A stretch of DNA of 64,000 nucleotides from MGIIa-K1 sp964577145 (GTDB lineage Archaea; Thermoplasmatota; Poseidoniia; Poseidoniales; Poseidoniaceae): assembly GCA_964577145.1 (NCBI GenBank), contig CAZNXM010000003.1, forward strand, positions 1-64,000, written 5' to 3'. Positions 17,114 to 27,908 of the stretch are shown here, piece by piece. How positions within the stretch are numbered: the stretch's first letter is position 1; each line of letters starts with the position of its first letter. The position numbers and the translations under genes are program-made. The notes below the pieces were generated by a model. It was given only the letters and a program-made list of their open reading frames with translations. It did no database searches and was not told the origin of the DNA.

Positions 17114-20100
17114 ATGTCGAACAATAATGGCAACCAAAACGGCGTGCCGAATGGGATGCTTGGGTGGCTAATCGCCCCCCTTGCAGTTCTAGTCGCAATC
17201 GCCGCAAACCTGATTGGTGACTTCGGTCTCAATTTGGATCTCGATGGAATGACACCGTTCGTAGCAATTATCGTCGCTGCGATCTTAGGAACTGCACCAC
17301 GCACAATTCGTGAGAAAGCAGACATCACATTGCCAACACAGTACATCTCCCTCCTCGTACTAATCGTCGCAATTGTTGCTTCAGAAGGTGCTGCAATGCT
17401 ATCCGGTTCTAATCTGGTTGGCTTGTTATTCTTCATCACGATGTTTGCAGGACACATTCTCGATACTCGTGGTCGACACGAGTGGAATACCGTGATGGTA
17501 TTCACAATTGTAGGACTACTGTTTGCACTTATCGCTGCAGGCGATTATGCTTCAACAGGCGCTACATACGTTCTTGACGGACAAGAAATCGAGCGAACTT
17601 CCGCATGGCAGGAAGCTATCGGTTTCGTATTCTTTAACATGCTAACGCTCATGGTTGTACTCGGTTTCTTAGCCGCAGTTCTAACCCGTGGAGTACTTAC
17701 CCCTGAGAGCGAAGACGGATGGTTTGGATACATTCCTTCATTTGATGGATATTACAACAAGAAGACTTTGCCCTTGCAACTCGCACTCTTGGTGTGGGCT
17801 GCATCGCATGCTGCTGTTCTATGGTACTTCTTCGGTTCTGGGGATTTGAACATTCTCGCAATCTATACCGATGATGCATACACTGGATATGTTGGTTATT
17901 GGCCTGCATTACTAACCGGTGTTTTTGCACTTATTGTTTCGTGGATGTGCGCTGAGCGCTGGTTCACTCGTGCAATGTTCATCGGTTCAATGTGGATTCT
18001 TTACGTCGTATCCTCGCTATATGAGCAAGGGCATTGGACTAATGAGAACTTCGAGCGTAGTTGGGCTGTATGGATTTGGTTCGGAATCACCTTTGCTATT
18101 GGAGTGGTAATTTACTGGTTCAGTACTCATGAGAGTTACGGTGGATGGATGATTCGTGAATTGCACGAGCCTAGCGCTGCACGCGTATTCTGGTCCAATC
18201 ACTGGGCAGGAATCATGACTGTTGCTGCATTCTTAACTGCACTTGCAATCAGGATTCAGTGGTATGCTGTTCCATCGATGAACTCCTATGGAATCGATTC
18301 ATGGGACATGACCGGTGGTTCTGACCCGTGGTACATGAAGCGCGTTGTCGACTATATCATTGTAGAAAATGCGCATCTCATATTCGATGCAGATCGCAAC
18401 TATCCAGTTGGAGGTATCAATCCACGTCCGCCTCTCTTTACTTGGTCGATTGCACTTGTTGGAATGATTATTGCACCATTGGCTAACGTAAGTACTGAAG
18501 AAGGAGTCTGGTGGTCAATCCTTGCACTTCCTGCAATATTTGGCGCACTAACTGTCTTCCCAATGGCTGCAATGACACGTGATAACTTCGGCAAGGGTGC
18601 TGGAGTAATCGCAGCTTGGTTAATCGCATTCATGCCAACCCATGTGCAGAAGAGTACCTGGGGAATGGCAGACCACGATTCATTCGTAATGCTGTTCATG
18701 GTTGCTGCATTCATGTTCTATCTACGCGCAGTCAAACTGGGTGGAGATGAACGCTTGGTGCGTAATGTCAATGCAAGTATACCTTCAATGCTCAACGCGA
18801 TGGGTGCTGTTCTAAGGCAGCGTCGTGCTGCTTCTGGCAATGCAATCGCTTCAGGTGTTTGTTTTGCTATCGTTGCATTGGGATGGAAAGGATTCGTTTA
18901 CGGTCCTGCAATTCTATTCCTTGCATACTCTGCACAAGTTGCAATGAATATGTTCCGTCGCCGTGACAGTACAATTCTTTCAACATTGAACATTCTAATG
19001 CTTGGAACAATCTTCCTGATGGTCATTCCATTCTATGGTCACCCACAGTTGGATTTGGTTCTAAACGCAACAGGATTGCAGCCAATGGTATTCATCGGTG
19101 GCTTCACAGTGGCAATCACTTGGATTACTACTGGATTCCGCGACAAGCCATGGTTACTTGTATTGGGTTCACTCTTCTTTGGACTCGGTGCATTCCTAGG
19201 ATTGCTCTATCTCTTACAGTCGATGGATATTTCCAATGCTTGGAATGTTCTAACCACTGGAAGTGGTTATTTCAGTAAGGACAAGATCTTCGGCACAATT
19301 GCTGAGGCAAGTGCCCCAAGCCGTGGTCAACTATTCGCAAGTTATGGGCCAATTGTATTCGTTCTTGCTATTATCATGGGATTCCTCGCTCTATGGGATG
19401 GATTCGTAAAGAAAAACTCAACACACCTCGTTCTCGGAATGTGGGTTCTTGTTGCTTCTTACATGGCATGGTCAGCTGGCAGATTCCTGTTCAACGCTGC
19501 ACCAGCAATGGCCATCATGGGTTCATGGGGAATCGTCGCACTTTGGAGAGCCAGCGGTGCTGGAAAGATGTCCAAGGAATGGAGACGAATGGGAATACGT
19601 ACTCCTGGTGAGCGAATATCCAATGCTCGTCGCGCAGTATGGCGAACACCTCAATTCAGTGCAATTGGACTTATTCTGGTACTATTGGTGAGTCAACATG
19701 CTACCTACGGCCTAGATGCTGCAATACCAGGTAGTTCTCGACATGAAGGGAACATGGATGAAACTCTGTACAATGTTATTCCAGACATCATGCGCTGGAA
19801 TGACATGGGATTCTCATTGTTAGATGATTCCGAATACGATCAGGACACAGGTCGCTGGTACCTCGGTAGTTTCGGTTCAGGTTTCAACGACCAAGGATGG
19901 AATATGGCCTATGATTGGCTTGATGAACAGGACCAAGAAATGGCTTATTCTGACCGTCCAGCATTCGTAAGTTGGTGGGATTATGGTTTCCAAGCACTTG
20001 AAACCGGTTCACACCCTTCAGTTTCCGATAACTTCCAGTCTGGAATCCCTGCTACAGGTAATATGCTTCTAGCACGAAATCAAGATGACCTTGTTGCAAT

Positions 20101-23100
20101 GTTCGTTTGGAGATTATCCGAGGGTGACCTCAAATACTCTGGAGATGGTGAACATACAGGTTCTTTCGAATCAACTCTCAAGAGTCATCTATCTACTGCA
20201 GAGGTCAATGAATTCATCGCAATTCAGACAGACCTCGACTCAGAGATGGTAAAAGCACGTTCCTTTGAGGTAGTTCAAACTAATCAGGAAGTGACAATGG
20301 CAGCAGGTACTGTATTGTCTGAGGGTCTGCTTACAAACGGAGATACTGTTTGGAAGATTTATGATTCTGGCGACCTTGTTCCCTGTGAATCTACAGAGGA
20401 ATCTCCAGATGATTGTCTAGGGGAGGCATTTACTGATTTCAGTGATGCTAACACCACCTTCAACAGTCGTATTCGTTCTACAAAGGACACACTGTTTGAA
20501 ACAACACACTACATCTTTGGGGACTACTGGTACACTAGCGACCTAATCGAGGAATTCGATTCGGTTAGTACATCTATTCACCGTAAGAATTCCGGAATTG
20601 CACTAGTAACTCAGTTATTGATTGGAACATTGGATAGTAGTGAACTAAACGATCTCTATGTAGACTTGATGGATAACTCCGTGTATTCTGTTCAGAATTA
20701 CGAAGGTGCACCCGGTGAAACAATTACTCGTGACCACGAGATACGATACTTTGCTGTCGACAACCGTCTGTATCCGAGAGCAGGAAAATACAGTAGTGAT
20801 TACACTGGTGGAAACCCATCAGGAATTTTCGCTGCACCGACTATCCTTTCAGGACAGGACTTTAGCACTTTTATGATTGAAACCTATGAGACACGACGTG
20901 GCGAATTCAGTGATGAGATGTCACGTGAGGAATTCGAGACTGAGATGCAAAAAGATGCAATTAATCAGCAGTCTGGTGCTCAGATTGACCCACTACAGCT
21001 GGTTGACATTCGCATTGATCACACCTCAGATTTCTTTGAGACAATGCTCGCAAGAGCATATGTTGGATATGGTGCATCAGACCTTGGTTTCGCAACTAAT
21101 GAGCAGCCAGGACAGCACTTCGGACAGTCGGGTACACCTGAAACAATGATGGCAAATGCCCTTCCACTACCAGGTGCAATGATGAATCACTTTGTTATCG
21201 CAAATTGGTATGATGCAAATGATGCTGACAATACGATTAGTCAAGCAAATACTCTTGTAAAGATTCTGAAGTATTATCCAGGTGCAGAAATCGGTGGTAC
21301 AGTTACCATGTCTGATGATGGACAACCTCTTGGAGATGTTCGAATTCTAATCGAGCGTGATGCATTCTCTGGTGAGGATAATACCGATCTAGATTCTGAT
21401 ACCTATTGGATTCCAATTGGTTATACTGATGCGGATGAAAATGGTGAGTGGTCCTATACAGTTCCAGCAGGCCGTATTCGAGTCTCTGCATATGCAGGAG
21501 AATATGATGATACTGCGGCAAAGGATGTTTTCCGAAGCGGTGAATATACCGAAACTCTTGCAGATTTCCTTACAGATGCAAATGATGACCGAGATACAAA
21601 CCTAATCACATCTTTACTAGGAAAGGTTGCAAACATGACCTGGATGGGTGAGTCGACAAATAATATCAGTGGACCAGTTGCAAACCGCGATAGCGAGTTC
21701 ACAGGTTCATACGATATCGAAGTTGATAGTAGCGGTGTTTCTGGAACAGTATTGTGGTCGGGACACGAATCCTTTAACGACCTACCACTAGACAATACTA
21801 CCTTTATTCTTAGGAGTATTTGGGCACTGACAGACAACTACACCCTAGAGACCACATCTGGCTCATTCAGTTCTGAAACTAGCCGAATAATGCAGGGTAC
21901 CGGCGAGGTAACCTTCGTTGACGACGGCAGATTTGAATCTGAGGGAATGGCAATCGTACGTGATTTCACTGGAACCTTTGCACGTGATATTGCTGATGAA
22001 CGCTCATACACATCCAATGGTTCGTGGACCGGTGCTGGACACATTGTTGCAACTTGGATTAACATGACTGCAGCAGATTGTTTAGTTGAGGAGAACGAGA
22101 CAGTTCTTCCAAGTTATGTTGATGAAGATAATCATACGATATATGACACGATTTGTCTTACCGATGAGGAAAACACCTACTTCTTTGCTGGAACGGTTTC
22201 TGCCAATGGTAGAATGACTGCTGATGGAACGGTTTCCTTAGTAAAGAATCTTGATGATGAGACCTTTGAGGGCGCTGGTATCTTTTTGGGAGAGGGTACT
22301 GCAAATGGAACTGGACTATTCATTGGAGCTGGAGATTTCTCCGGTGATATGGTCAAGCCCGGTTCATTCTTCATGACTGGATTAATACCCGGTACTTACA
22401 ACATGATTGCACACCTTGACAATGGAAAGGAAGTATTGCTTCCAGAACCTCTAATTGTCGATGTCAAACCAACATTCGATATTCAGATGACCCTGCCAGG
22501 CAGTATTTTCGAAGACATATTGTACGATGGTACGGGTGAGAGATTGAATGACACTATTATCGAATTAGTCGATATGGGACTTGGCGAAGAAAGCGTAGTC
22601 ACCATTGTCACTGATGAGAATGGTTCATTCTCACACGGGCCTCTTGCAAAGGGCGATTACATGTGGCGTGTTGATGTTGACCAAGACGGTTGGTATGAGC
22701 GTGAAGTTCCACTAACTGTTGGTGATGAATCGGCTAATCTGACCCTAGAGGTATCGATTCCAACGAAGAGAGATTTGACTATCCAATTGGAAGCAGTTGA
22801 TCCATTAGACCCATTAAATCCACTAATAGATGTGACAAATAGAACTCTTGTATTCACAAATATTCTGTCAACCGATGCTAATCCATATGTTACTAACGCA
22901 ACCTCTGATGAAAATGGTGTAGTATACATTGAAATCGACAGAGGAGAGTGGATTGTTTCCGATGAATCCGATGAACAATTTGTATTGTGGGATGAAATTA
23001 ATGTGAATACTGATGACCTAAACCTCACAATGAGTTATGCTGAGAGTGTTTGGGTAAATGGTACAGTATATGCAGTACCTGAGAATATTGTCGAATCTGT

Positions 23101-26100
23101 TGGAGGCGTGGAAAACATGACTGACGAAATGCTTAGCAACCATGTTGCGAGCAATGTCCTAACTGTTGAGGCTAGGTCTGGTTCTATTATGCTGAGTGAC
23201 GTAACTGACATGAATGGAACTTATTCACTACGTCTACCAGGCAGTAGGGTCTTCCATATTACAGCAGATGCTTACATCAATAGTGAATCTTACAATGGCG
23301 GCCATCTATTGCTCGATGCAAGTAATGGCGTACCTGCAATATTCCTACATGAAACAACAGTTGTACGTGGTTCAGTCTGGCTCAATGAAGCTGGTGATAA
23401 TGGCACATCGTGGGGCGAAGGAGTTCCTGGTTCAGAAGGTGCTGAAGTAATCGCCACAAATTCAGAAGGATTGGAATGGAGGGTCGAACTTACTGAGATT
23501 GGTGATTTCACAATTTCCCTTCAACAGGATAATTGGACTTTTACTATCTCAAATGAGGATATGAATGTTGCACCATTAGATATTGAAATTCTTGAAGAAA
23601 CCCCCGCTCCGCTTGAATTAATAGCAGATCCGAACCCTGTGAACCTTACATTCCATGTATTTGTGGATACTAACGACGATAGAGTTTGGGAGAATGGAAC
23701 ACATGTTCAGTTAGAATTCAGTTTGATACCGGTGAGTGACTTTGGTACACAGTACAATGTTACTGCTGCTAATTATAATACTGAAACCAATGAACTCAAC
23801 ATCACTCTTGATGTTGGTGAATACAGTATTGTGATGCCACAAATAAGTCCACGCGATGAGAATGCAACTGATTACATCCTCAATGGAGACTTCCCACCGG
23901 GATTAGATCTTGGATTAGCAGGTTCTGGGGATCCAGTTCCAATCATTCTTGATGCGGCTTGGTTGACTACTGGAACCGTACTAGAGGACGATGGAGTAAC
24001 TCCAATGGATAATTCCAGTTTCTGGCTACGTAGCGTGGATGACGAAGAATTCCATATGGTTACAACCGATGAAAACGGAACATTCGCAGATTACTTGCCA
24101 CAAGGTGAGTGGGTTGTTGAAGTTGCACCATATGAATCTAGTAGCAATGTTACAGAGATTTACCGCGGCATGATAACACTCGATGAGAATTCATCTGTTC
24201 GTACTGATCTTCAATTCATGACGAGACCTGCATTGGTTATCGATATGCAATTGCAGGAGGTTTTGACTGGAGTCAATATCACTGCTACACGAGTTACTGC
24301 AGTCAGTCAGGATGGTCTGGGCAATGTCAGTCTAGGGCCTTCGGATAATTCCGGTATGATTACTGAAGTCCTAATGCCAGGTGCATGGACACTTTCACTT
24401 AACAAGTCAAACAGTATTGAACAGTGGATGCTAGACGAAGGCGTGTACAATTTTGATACAAGCACTGCAGTCAATGGAACATGGGACCTTGGTATTGTTG
24501 AAGTTGAGAAATTAGTGAGCATTGGTGGTAAGGTCTTCTGGGACCTCGATGCTGATGATATTGCAGATTCAAGCGAAGGAATTGCAGATGTAAATGTCAC
24601 AATTCTTGGAGGCTCGGTTAATGAGACTCTAATCACAGATGAAAATGGTGTTTGGAAAATGTTTGTTCCAATCCGTACCAATTACACAATTGATGTGTAC
24701 AAGGATGGATTCGCAGGTGCAACTTACATGGAAGGCAATGAATCGATGTATGTAGTAAATGATACACACGAAAGCCGTGATATTGAATTGGTTGCAGGAG
24801 TGGTATCTGTTTCTGGAACTGTTACAGATATCGCACCTCAGGGACGACTTGAGAATGCAAGCGTAACTCTCTATCCAGTTATTGGAATTGAAAGAGATAG
24901 CGTAGTTGCACAAACCTCATTCGATAATGGCACTCTTACTTGGACAGCTTCTACTGCTCCAGGTGATTGGGTCGTTGTCGTCACTGGAACTGATATCACC
25001 GATAACGGTGGAGGAGTTGCAGTCGGTTTGCTTCAAGCATCTGTACAAGATGGAGCAACTCTTGACCTAGTTATGTCATATGGAGGACGAATGATCATCG
25101 ATTCAAGTTGGTCGTCTTTCGATAATATTGTTGAATACAATGCTGGAGATCTCGATGAGACCGTACGTGTCGAAATTGATCTTAGTGAAGGTATTGAATG
25201 GTACATCGATTTCGATGAGAATGGAGAATTCGACATCATTCTACCAACAGGCACTGTCCAACTAATCTCAGAGTTCACCAATATTCAGCATGAAATGGGA
25301 TTGGAGATGGAGTACAATGCTGCTCGTAACATCGACAACCAGGTTGGACTTGATTCCAAGACTCTTGAATTCACTCGCAGAACAAATTCCGATATGGAAA
25401 TTGGACTTGCGAGCATTGAATCCGGTGCAACTGCAGGTGAAGGAAACCTTGAGTTGAACTCAATCACAAATGACGAGAATGGCTATGAGCAAATCGAAGT
25501 CACTCTTTCAATGGATTATGATGGAACCGAGGTCACAGATATCTTCACAGTATCTGGCGGAGTATCAGGTGCACAGGATCAGGACCTATGGGTAGTAGAA
25601 TTCTACAATGCTTCTAGTGAAGAATGGGAAACCACAATCGATGTAAGCATGGGTGTTGGAACCAATAGTACCGATGAAGCAAATATTCTGAATGAGACTG
25701 TATTGGCAAGATTTACTCTACCGTTACAGAATGAATCAAACAGCTATGATGATGGGCACAGCCTAAACATACGAATGGTATCTGACCAAGGTGGATTATC
25801 CGAGATTGGATTCTCTGTATTTGTTGAACAGCAATATCAAATCACATTGAGCGATTCACCTGAGGCAATCGGTGTTGCTGATGGCGGTGAAACACTAGTA
25901 ACAGTTGATTTGTTCAACGAAGGAAATGGTGACGATAGCATCGAGATTTCGGCAAGTCTAGAAGAAGAGTGTATCGATTGGCAGGTTACTCCTGCGAATT
26001 CAACCATTACCATTGCATCCGGAAATGGCCGTACACAGTCTTTCACTGTGCATGCGCCAGACAATGCTACTGTCACAAGTTGTGACTTGACAATTGTCGC

Positions 26101-26596
26101 CGATTCTGAAGGTGCTGTAGAGCAGTTGTCGACCGGTACTGAAGTGAAGGTTGCAGTTGCGACCTTGAGTTTCGTACAGGGACAAGAGAGATCAGATATT
26201 GAAGCAAATGAGGCTGGTGTTATTTCCATCATGGTAGAGAACACAGGATTCCTAACTGCAACTGATGTCATCGTGTATCTCGAAGGAACCCATGGAACTG
26301 ATTATCCAGCCGAACAGGTGACGATTACTGTTCCAGCAGAGGGAGTTGCTACAGCAGTATTCGACCACGATGGATTTGTTCCAGGACCTCAGAGATTCAA
26401 GACGTACATGACCATTATTGGAACTCCTGTTGACAGTACTGGACCTGACCATGAGGACACATTCGAGATTGAATTCTACAATGTTGCCGATGAGGAAAAG
26501 GGTGGCGGAGTTATCTATGTTGTAGCAGTTCTAGGAGCCCTCGTACTCTTCGGCGGATACAAGACTGCTCGCAAGGGTTCCAAGGCTCGCTTCTGA
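17114..26596 (+). CDS. aglB: Giant AglB/STT3 oligosaccharyltransferase fused to a long exported multi-domain region
   Basis: A 3160-residue protein; ordinary AglB/STT3 proteins have about 600-1000. The first 870 residues hold about 13 membrane helices and the STT3 catalytic features: the first Asp motif GSDPWYMKR (D404), DHD in GMADHDSF (520-522), and WWDYG at 954-958 in the exported domain. It should transfer the lipid-linked glycan to Asn-X-Ser/Thr sites of exported proteins. From about residue 1390 onward there follow many beta-sandwich modules resembling CarboxypepD_reg (pattern G.V....G..L..V.I..........TDENG.W......G.Y.V), then NEW3-like modules, and finally one membrane helix (VIYVVAVLGALVLFGGY) with a basic end. 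The reading frame is uninterrupted. The extension is itself rich in N-X-S/T sequons, so it may be glycosylated by its own catalytic domain. Start: ATG with GAGGGAG upstream. Confidence 0.93.
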   Translation: MSNNNGNQNGVPNGMLGWLIAPLAVLVAIAANLIGDFGLNLDLDGMTPFVAIIVAAILGTAPRTIREKADITLPTQYISLLVLIVAIVASEGAAMLSGSNLVGLLFFITMFAGHILDTRGRHEWNTVMVFTIVGLLFALIAAGDYASTGATYVLDGQEIERTSAWQEAIGFVFFNMLTLMVVLGFLAAVLTRGVLTPESEDGWFGYIPSFDGYYNKKTLPLQLALLVWAASHAAVLWYFFGSGDLNILAIYTDDAYTGYVGYWPALLTGVFALIVSWMCAERWFTRAMFIGSMWILYVVSSLYEQGHWTNENFERSWAVWIWFGITFAIGVVIYWFSTHESYGGWMIRELHEPSAARVFWSNHWAGIMTVAAFLTALAIRIQWYAVPSMNSYGIDSWDMTGGSDPWYMKRVVDYIIVENAHLIFDADRNYPVGGINPRPPLFTWSIALVGMIIAPLANVSTEEGVWWSILALPAIFGALTVFPMAAMTRDNFGKGAGVIAAWLIAFMPTHVQKSTWGMADHDSFVMLFMVAAFMFYLRAVKLGGDERLVRNVNASIPSMLNAMGAVLRQRRAASGNAIASGVCFAIVALGWKGFVYGPAILFLAYSAQVAMNMFRRRDSTILSTLNILMLGTIFLMVIPFYGHPQLDLVLNATGLQPMVFIGGFTVAITWITTGFRDKPWLLVLGSLFFGLGAFLGLLYLLQSMDISNAWNVLTTGSGYFSKDKIFGTIAEASAPSRGQLFASYGPIVFVLAIIMGFLALWDGFVKKNSTHLVLGMWVLVASYMAWSAGRFLFNAAPAMAIMGSWGIVALWRASGAGKMSKEWRRMGIRTPGERISNARRAVWRTPQFSAIGLILVLLVSQHATYGLDAAIPGSSRHEGNMDETLYNVIPDIMRWNDMGFSLLDDSEYDQDTGRWYLGSFGSGFNDQGWNMAYDWLDEQDQEMAYSDRPAFVSWWDYGFQALETGSHPSVSDNFQSGIPATGNMLLARNQDDLVAMFVWRLSEGDLKYSGDGEHTGSFESTLKSHLSTAEVNEFIAIQTDLDSEMVKARSFEVVQTNQEVTMAAGTVLSEGLLTNGDTVWKIYDSGDLVPCESTEESPDDCLGEAFTDFSDANTTFNSRIRSTKDTLFETTHYIFGDYWYTSDLIEEFDSVSTSIHRKNSGIALVTQLLIGTLDSSELNDLYVDLMDNSVYSVQNYEGAPGETITRDHEIRYFAVDNRLYPRAGKYSSDYTGGNPSGIFAAPTILSGQDFSTFMIETYETRRGEFSDEMSREEFETEMQKDAINQQSGAQIDPLQLVDIRIDHTSDFFETMLARAYVGYGASDLGFATNEQPGQHFGQSGTPETMMANALPLPGAMMNHFVIANWYDANDADNTISQANTLVKILKYYPGAEIGGTVTMSDDGQPLGDVRILIERDAFSGEDNTDLDSDTYWIPIGYTDADENGEWSYTVPAGRIRVSAYAGEYDDTAAKDVFRSGEYTETLADFLTDANDDRDTNLITSLLGKVANMTWMGESTNNISGPVANRDSEFTGSYDIEVDSSGVSGTVLWSGHESFNDLPLDNTTFILRSIWALTDNYTLETTSGSFSSETSRIMQGTGEVTFVDDGRFESEGMAIVRDFTGTFARDIADERSYTSNGSWTGAGHIVATWINMTAADCLVEENETVLPSYVDEDNHTIYDTICLTDEENTYFFAGTVSANGRMTADGTVSLVKNLDDETFEGAGIFLGEGTANGTGLFIGAGDFSGDMVKPGSFFMTGLIPGTYNMIAHLDNGKEVLLPEPLIVDVKPTFDIQMTLPGSIFEDILYDGTGERLNDTIIELVDMGLGEESVVTIVTDENGSFSHGPLAKGDYMWRVDVDQDGWYEREVPLTVGDESANLTLEVSIPTKRDLTIQLEAVDPLDPLNPLIDVTNRTLVFTNILSTDANPYVTNATSDENGVVYIEIDRGEWIVSDESDEQFVLWDEINVNTDDLNLTMSYAESVWVNGTVYAVPENIVESVGGVENMTDEMLSNHVASNVLTVEARSGSIMLSDVTDMNGTYSLRLPGSRVFHITADAYINSESYNGGHLLLDASNGVPAIFLHETTVVRGSVWLNEAGDNGTSWGEGVPGSEGAEVIATNSEGLEWRVELTEIGDFTISLQQDNWTFTISNEDMNVAPLDIEILEETPAPLELIADPNPVNLTFHVFVDTNDDRVWENGTHVQLEFSLIPVSDFGTQYNVTAANYNTETNELNITLDVGEYSIVMPQISPRDENATDYILNGDFPPGLDLGLAGSGDPVPIILDAAWLTTGTVLEDDGVTPMDNSSFWLRSVDDEEFHMVTTDENGTFADYLPQGEWVVEVAPYESSSNVTEIYRGMITLDENSSVRTDLQFMTRPALVIDMQLQEVLTGVNITATRVTAVSQDGLGNVSLGPSDNSGMITEVLMPGAWTLSLNKSNSIEQWMLDEGVYNFDTSTAVNGTWDLGIVEVEKLVSIGGKVFWDLDADDIADSSEGIADVNVTILGGSVNETLITDENGVWKMFVPIRTNYTIDVYKDGFAGATYMEGNESMYVVNDTHESRDIELVAGVVSVSGTVTDIAPQGRLENASVTLYPVIGIERDSVVAQTSFDNGTLTWTASTAPGDWVVVVTGTDITDNGGGVAVGLLQASVQDGATLDLVMSYGGRMIIDSSWSSFDNIVEYNAGDLDETVRVEIDLSEGIEWYIDFDENGEFDIILPTGTVQLISEFTNIQHEMGLEMEYNAARNIDNQVGLDSKTLEFTRRTNSDMEIGLASIESGATAGEGNLELNSITNDENGYEQIEVTLSMDYDGTEVTDIFTVSGGVSGAQDQDLWVVEFYNASSEEWETTIDVSMGVGTNSTDEANILNETVLARFTLPLQNESNSYDDGHSLNIRMVSDQGGLSEIGFSVFVEQQYQITLSDSPEAIGVADGGETLVTVDLFNEGNGDDSIEISASLEEECIDWQVTPANSTITIASGNGRTQSFTVHAPDNATVTSCDLTIVADSEGAVEQLSTGTEVKVAVATLSFVQGQERSDIEANEAGVISIMVENTGFLTATDVIVYLEGTHGTDYPAEQVTITVPAEGVATAVFDHDGFVPGPQRFKTYMTIIGTPVDSTGPDHEDTFEIEFYNVADEEKGGGVIYVVAVLGALVLFGGYKTARKGSKARF

Positions 26597-26687
26597 AGCG
26601 AACAGAATTTCGATCGGTGCTTTGGCATCACGGTATGGTTCAGCGTAGAGCATACATGTTCAAGCGTATCCAGCAAGACCCACAACC

Positions 26688-27908
26688 ATGTGGGAGGAGC
26701 GTGAGCTTGAGGGTATCGAGTTTATTCCCGAGCCCTCCGATTCCAGAATCCTCTCTGCAGCAGATAGTACGACGATTGGTCATCAAGAAGGGTGGCGCGC
26801 GGAAGTTCTGGGTTGGGCACCTGACCCAGTCCATGTTATTCCACGGCGCTCTAGGGCCTCTCAAAGAATTGCCAATGTTGGAATCATGCTCCTAATGCTA
26901 CTAGTTGTATGGGGAATGTGGAATTCACAATTCCTCTACCTTGAGGTTCCACCTCCTACTTCGGAATGGGCTTTTGAGGACACGGGAATAAGAGATTTAC
27001 AGGAATCAGGTCTCGACGGTGCTGGAATTCGTGTATGCATGGTTGATACAGGAATCGATGCAACCCATCCCGATTTTGCTGACGCAGATATCGTGTTCAA
27101 GGATTTCTTGACGGGTAGTACAGAGCCAATAGACCATGGAGGGCTTGCTCATGGAACTATGATGGCAGGGATTTTGATTGCAGACGGCCACATGAAAGGT
27201 GCAGCCCCTGGTGCGACCATAGGGATGGCAGCAGCACTCGGTGACGATGGCGATGGAAGCAATAGTGGCGAAGAAACACTTGTTGCCGATGCCATTGAAT
27301 GGTGTTGGCGCGAATTTAATGCAGACATCATTTCGTTATCCTTAGGTGGGGTAAATGACCCAAATGCTAGTCGCGAGGGGCCTACTACAAGTGCGGTAAG
27401 GCAGGCGATAGACCAAGGCGTGTTCATAGTTGCAGCTGCTGGAAATGATGGTGGAGTTGATGATGATGGGCGAGTAGCTTCACCATCAAACGTAAGGGAG
27501 GCAATATCCGTTGGTGCATTACTAGAAGATGGCTCGCTTTGGGAAGGCTCGTCAAAAGGTTCACAAATAGATGATGAAAATAATTTGAGAACAGATCCAC
27601 ATCTGAAACCTGAAGTTTCCGCTCCAGGCTATGACATCATTTCCACGGGTCCAAATGGATTGTATTATACTTCTACTGGAACATCTGATTCTACGGTTTT
27701 TGTTGCTGGAGCCTTGGCTTTGATTCTCGAAGCCGAGCCAACTTTGAAACAAGCAGGTCCAGATTGTATGGAGATGGTAAAACAAGCATTGCAAACCTCC
27801 TCAACCCCGCTCGAAAACGGAGTTTCGCATGATGAATATTGGGGATATGGTGCTCTCAATGCTAATATTTGGCTCGAAGAAATCAGGTCTGAAGGCGCGT
27901 GTGTCTGA
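26688..27908 (+). CDS. Membrane-anchored subtilisin-like serine protease (S8)
   Basis: A 406-residue protein with a cytosolic N-terminus of about 65 residues, one signal-anchor helix (IANVGIMLLMLLVVWGMW), and an exported S8 catalytic domain. The triad is visible: Asp in CMVDTGID, His in GGLAHGTMMAG, and Ser in STGTSDSTVFVAGA; the oxyanion Asn lies in AAAGNDGG. The Ser motif departs from the usual GTSMAAPHVAG (Met to Asp, Pro to Val), so substrate preference or activity may be altered. No propeptide is recognised. It lies 91 bases after aglB on the same strand and may process glycosylated surface proteins; that link is inferred from position only. No clear ribosome site precedes the ATG. Confidence 0.85.
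   Translation: MWEERELEGIEFIPEPSDSRILSAADSTTIGHQEGWRAEVLGWAPDPVHVIPRRSRASQRIANVGIMLLMLLVVWGMWNSQFLYLEVPPPTSEWAFEDTGIRDLQESGLDGAGIRVCMVDTGIDATHPDFADADIVFKDFLTGSTEPIDHGGLAHGTMMAGILIADGHMKGAAPGATIGMAAALGDDGDGSNSGEETLVADAIEWCWREFNADIISLSLGGVNDPNASREGPTTSAVRQAIDQGVFIVAAAGNDGGVDDDGRVASPSNVREAISVGALLEDGSLWEGSSKGSQIDDENNLRTDPHLKPEVSAPGYDIISTGPNGLYYTSTGTSDSTVFVAGALALILEAEPTLKQAGPDCMEMVKQALQTSSTPLENGVSHDEYWGYGALNANIWLEEIRSEGACV

Noticed and set aside
16963..17505. 180-codon minus-strand frame across the purD-aglB gap
   Set aside because: It overlaps the start of aglB, whose start site and domains are firm; the translation is Arg/Ser/Pro-rich and without family signs.
17114..26596. Frameshift or assembly join as the cause of the giant AglB
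   Set aside because: The frame is continuous for 9483 bases with similar codon use throughout, and the stalk modules show matching N-X-S/T density; no break point is visible, although long-read confirmation would still be useful.
26617..26895. 92-codon plus-strand frame at the start of the subtilase
   Set aside because: It shares its region with the subtilase N-terminus in another frame; the subtilase frame continues into a recognised catalytic domain.
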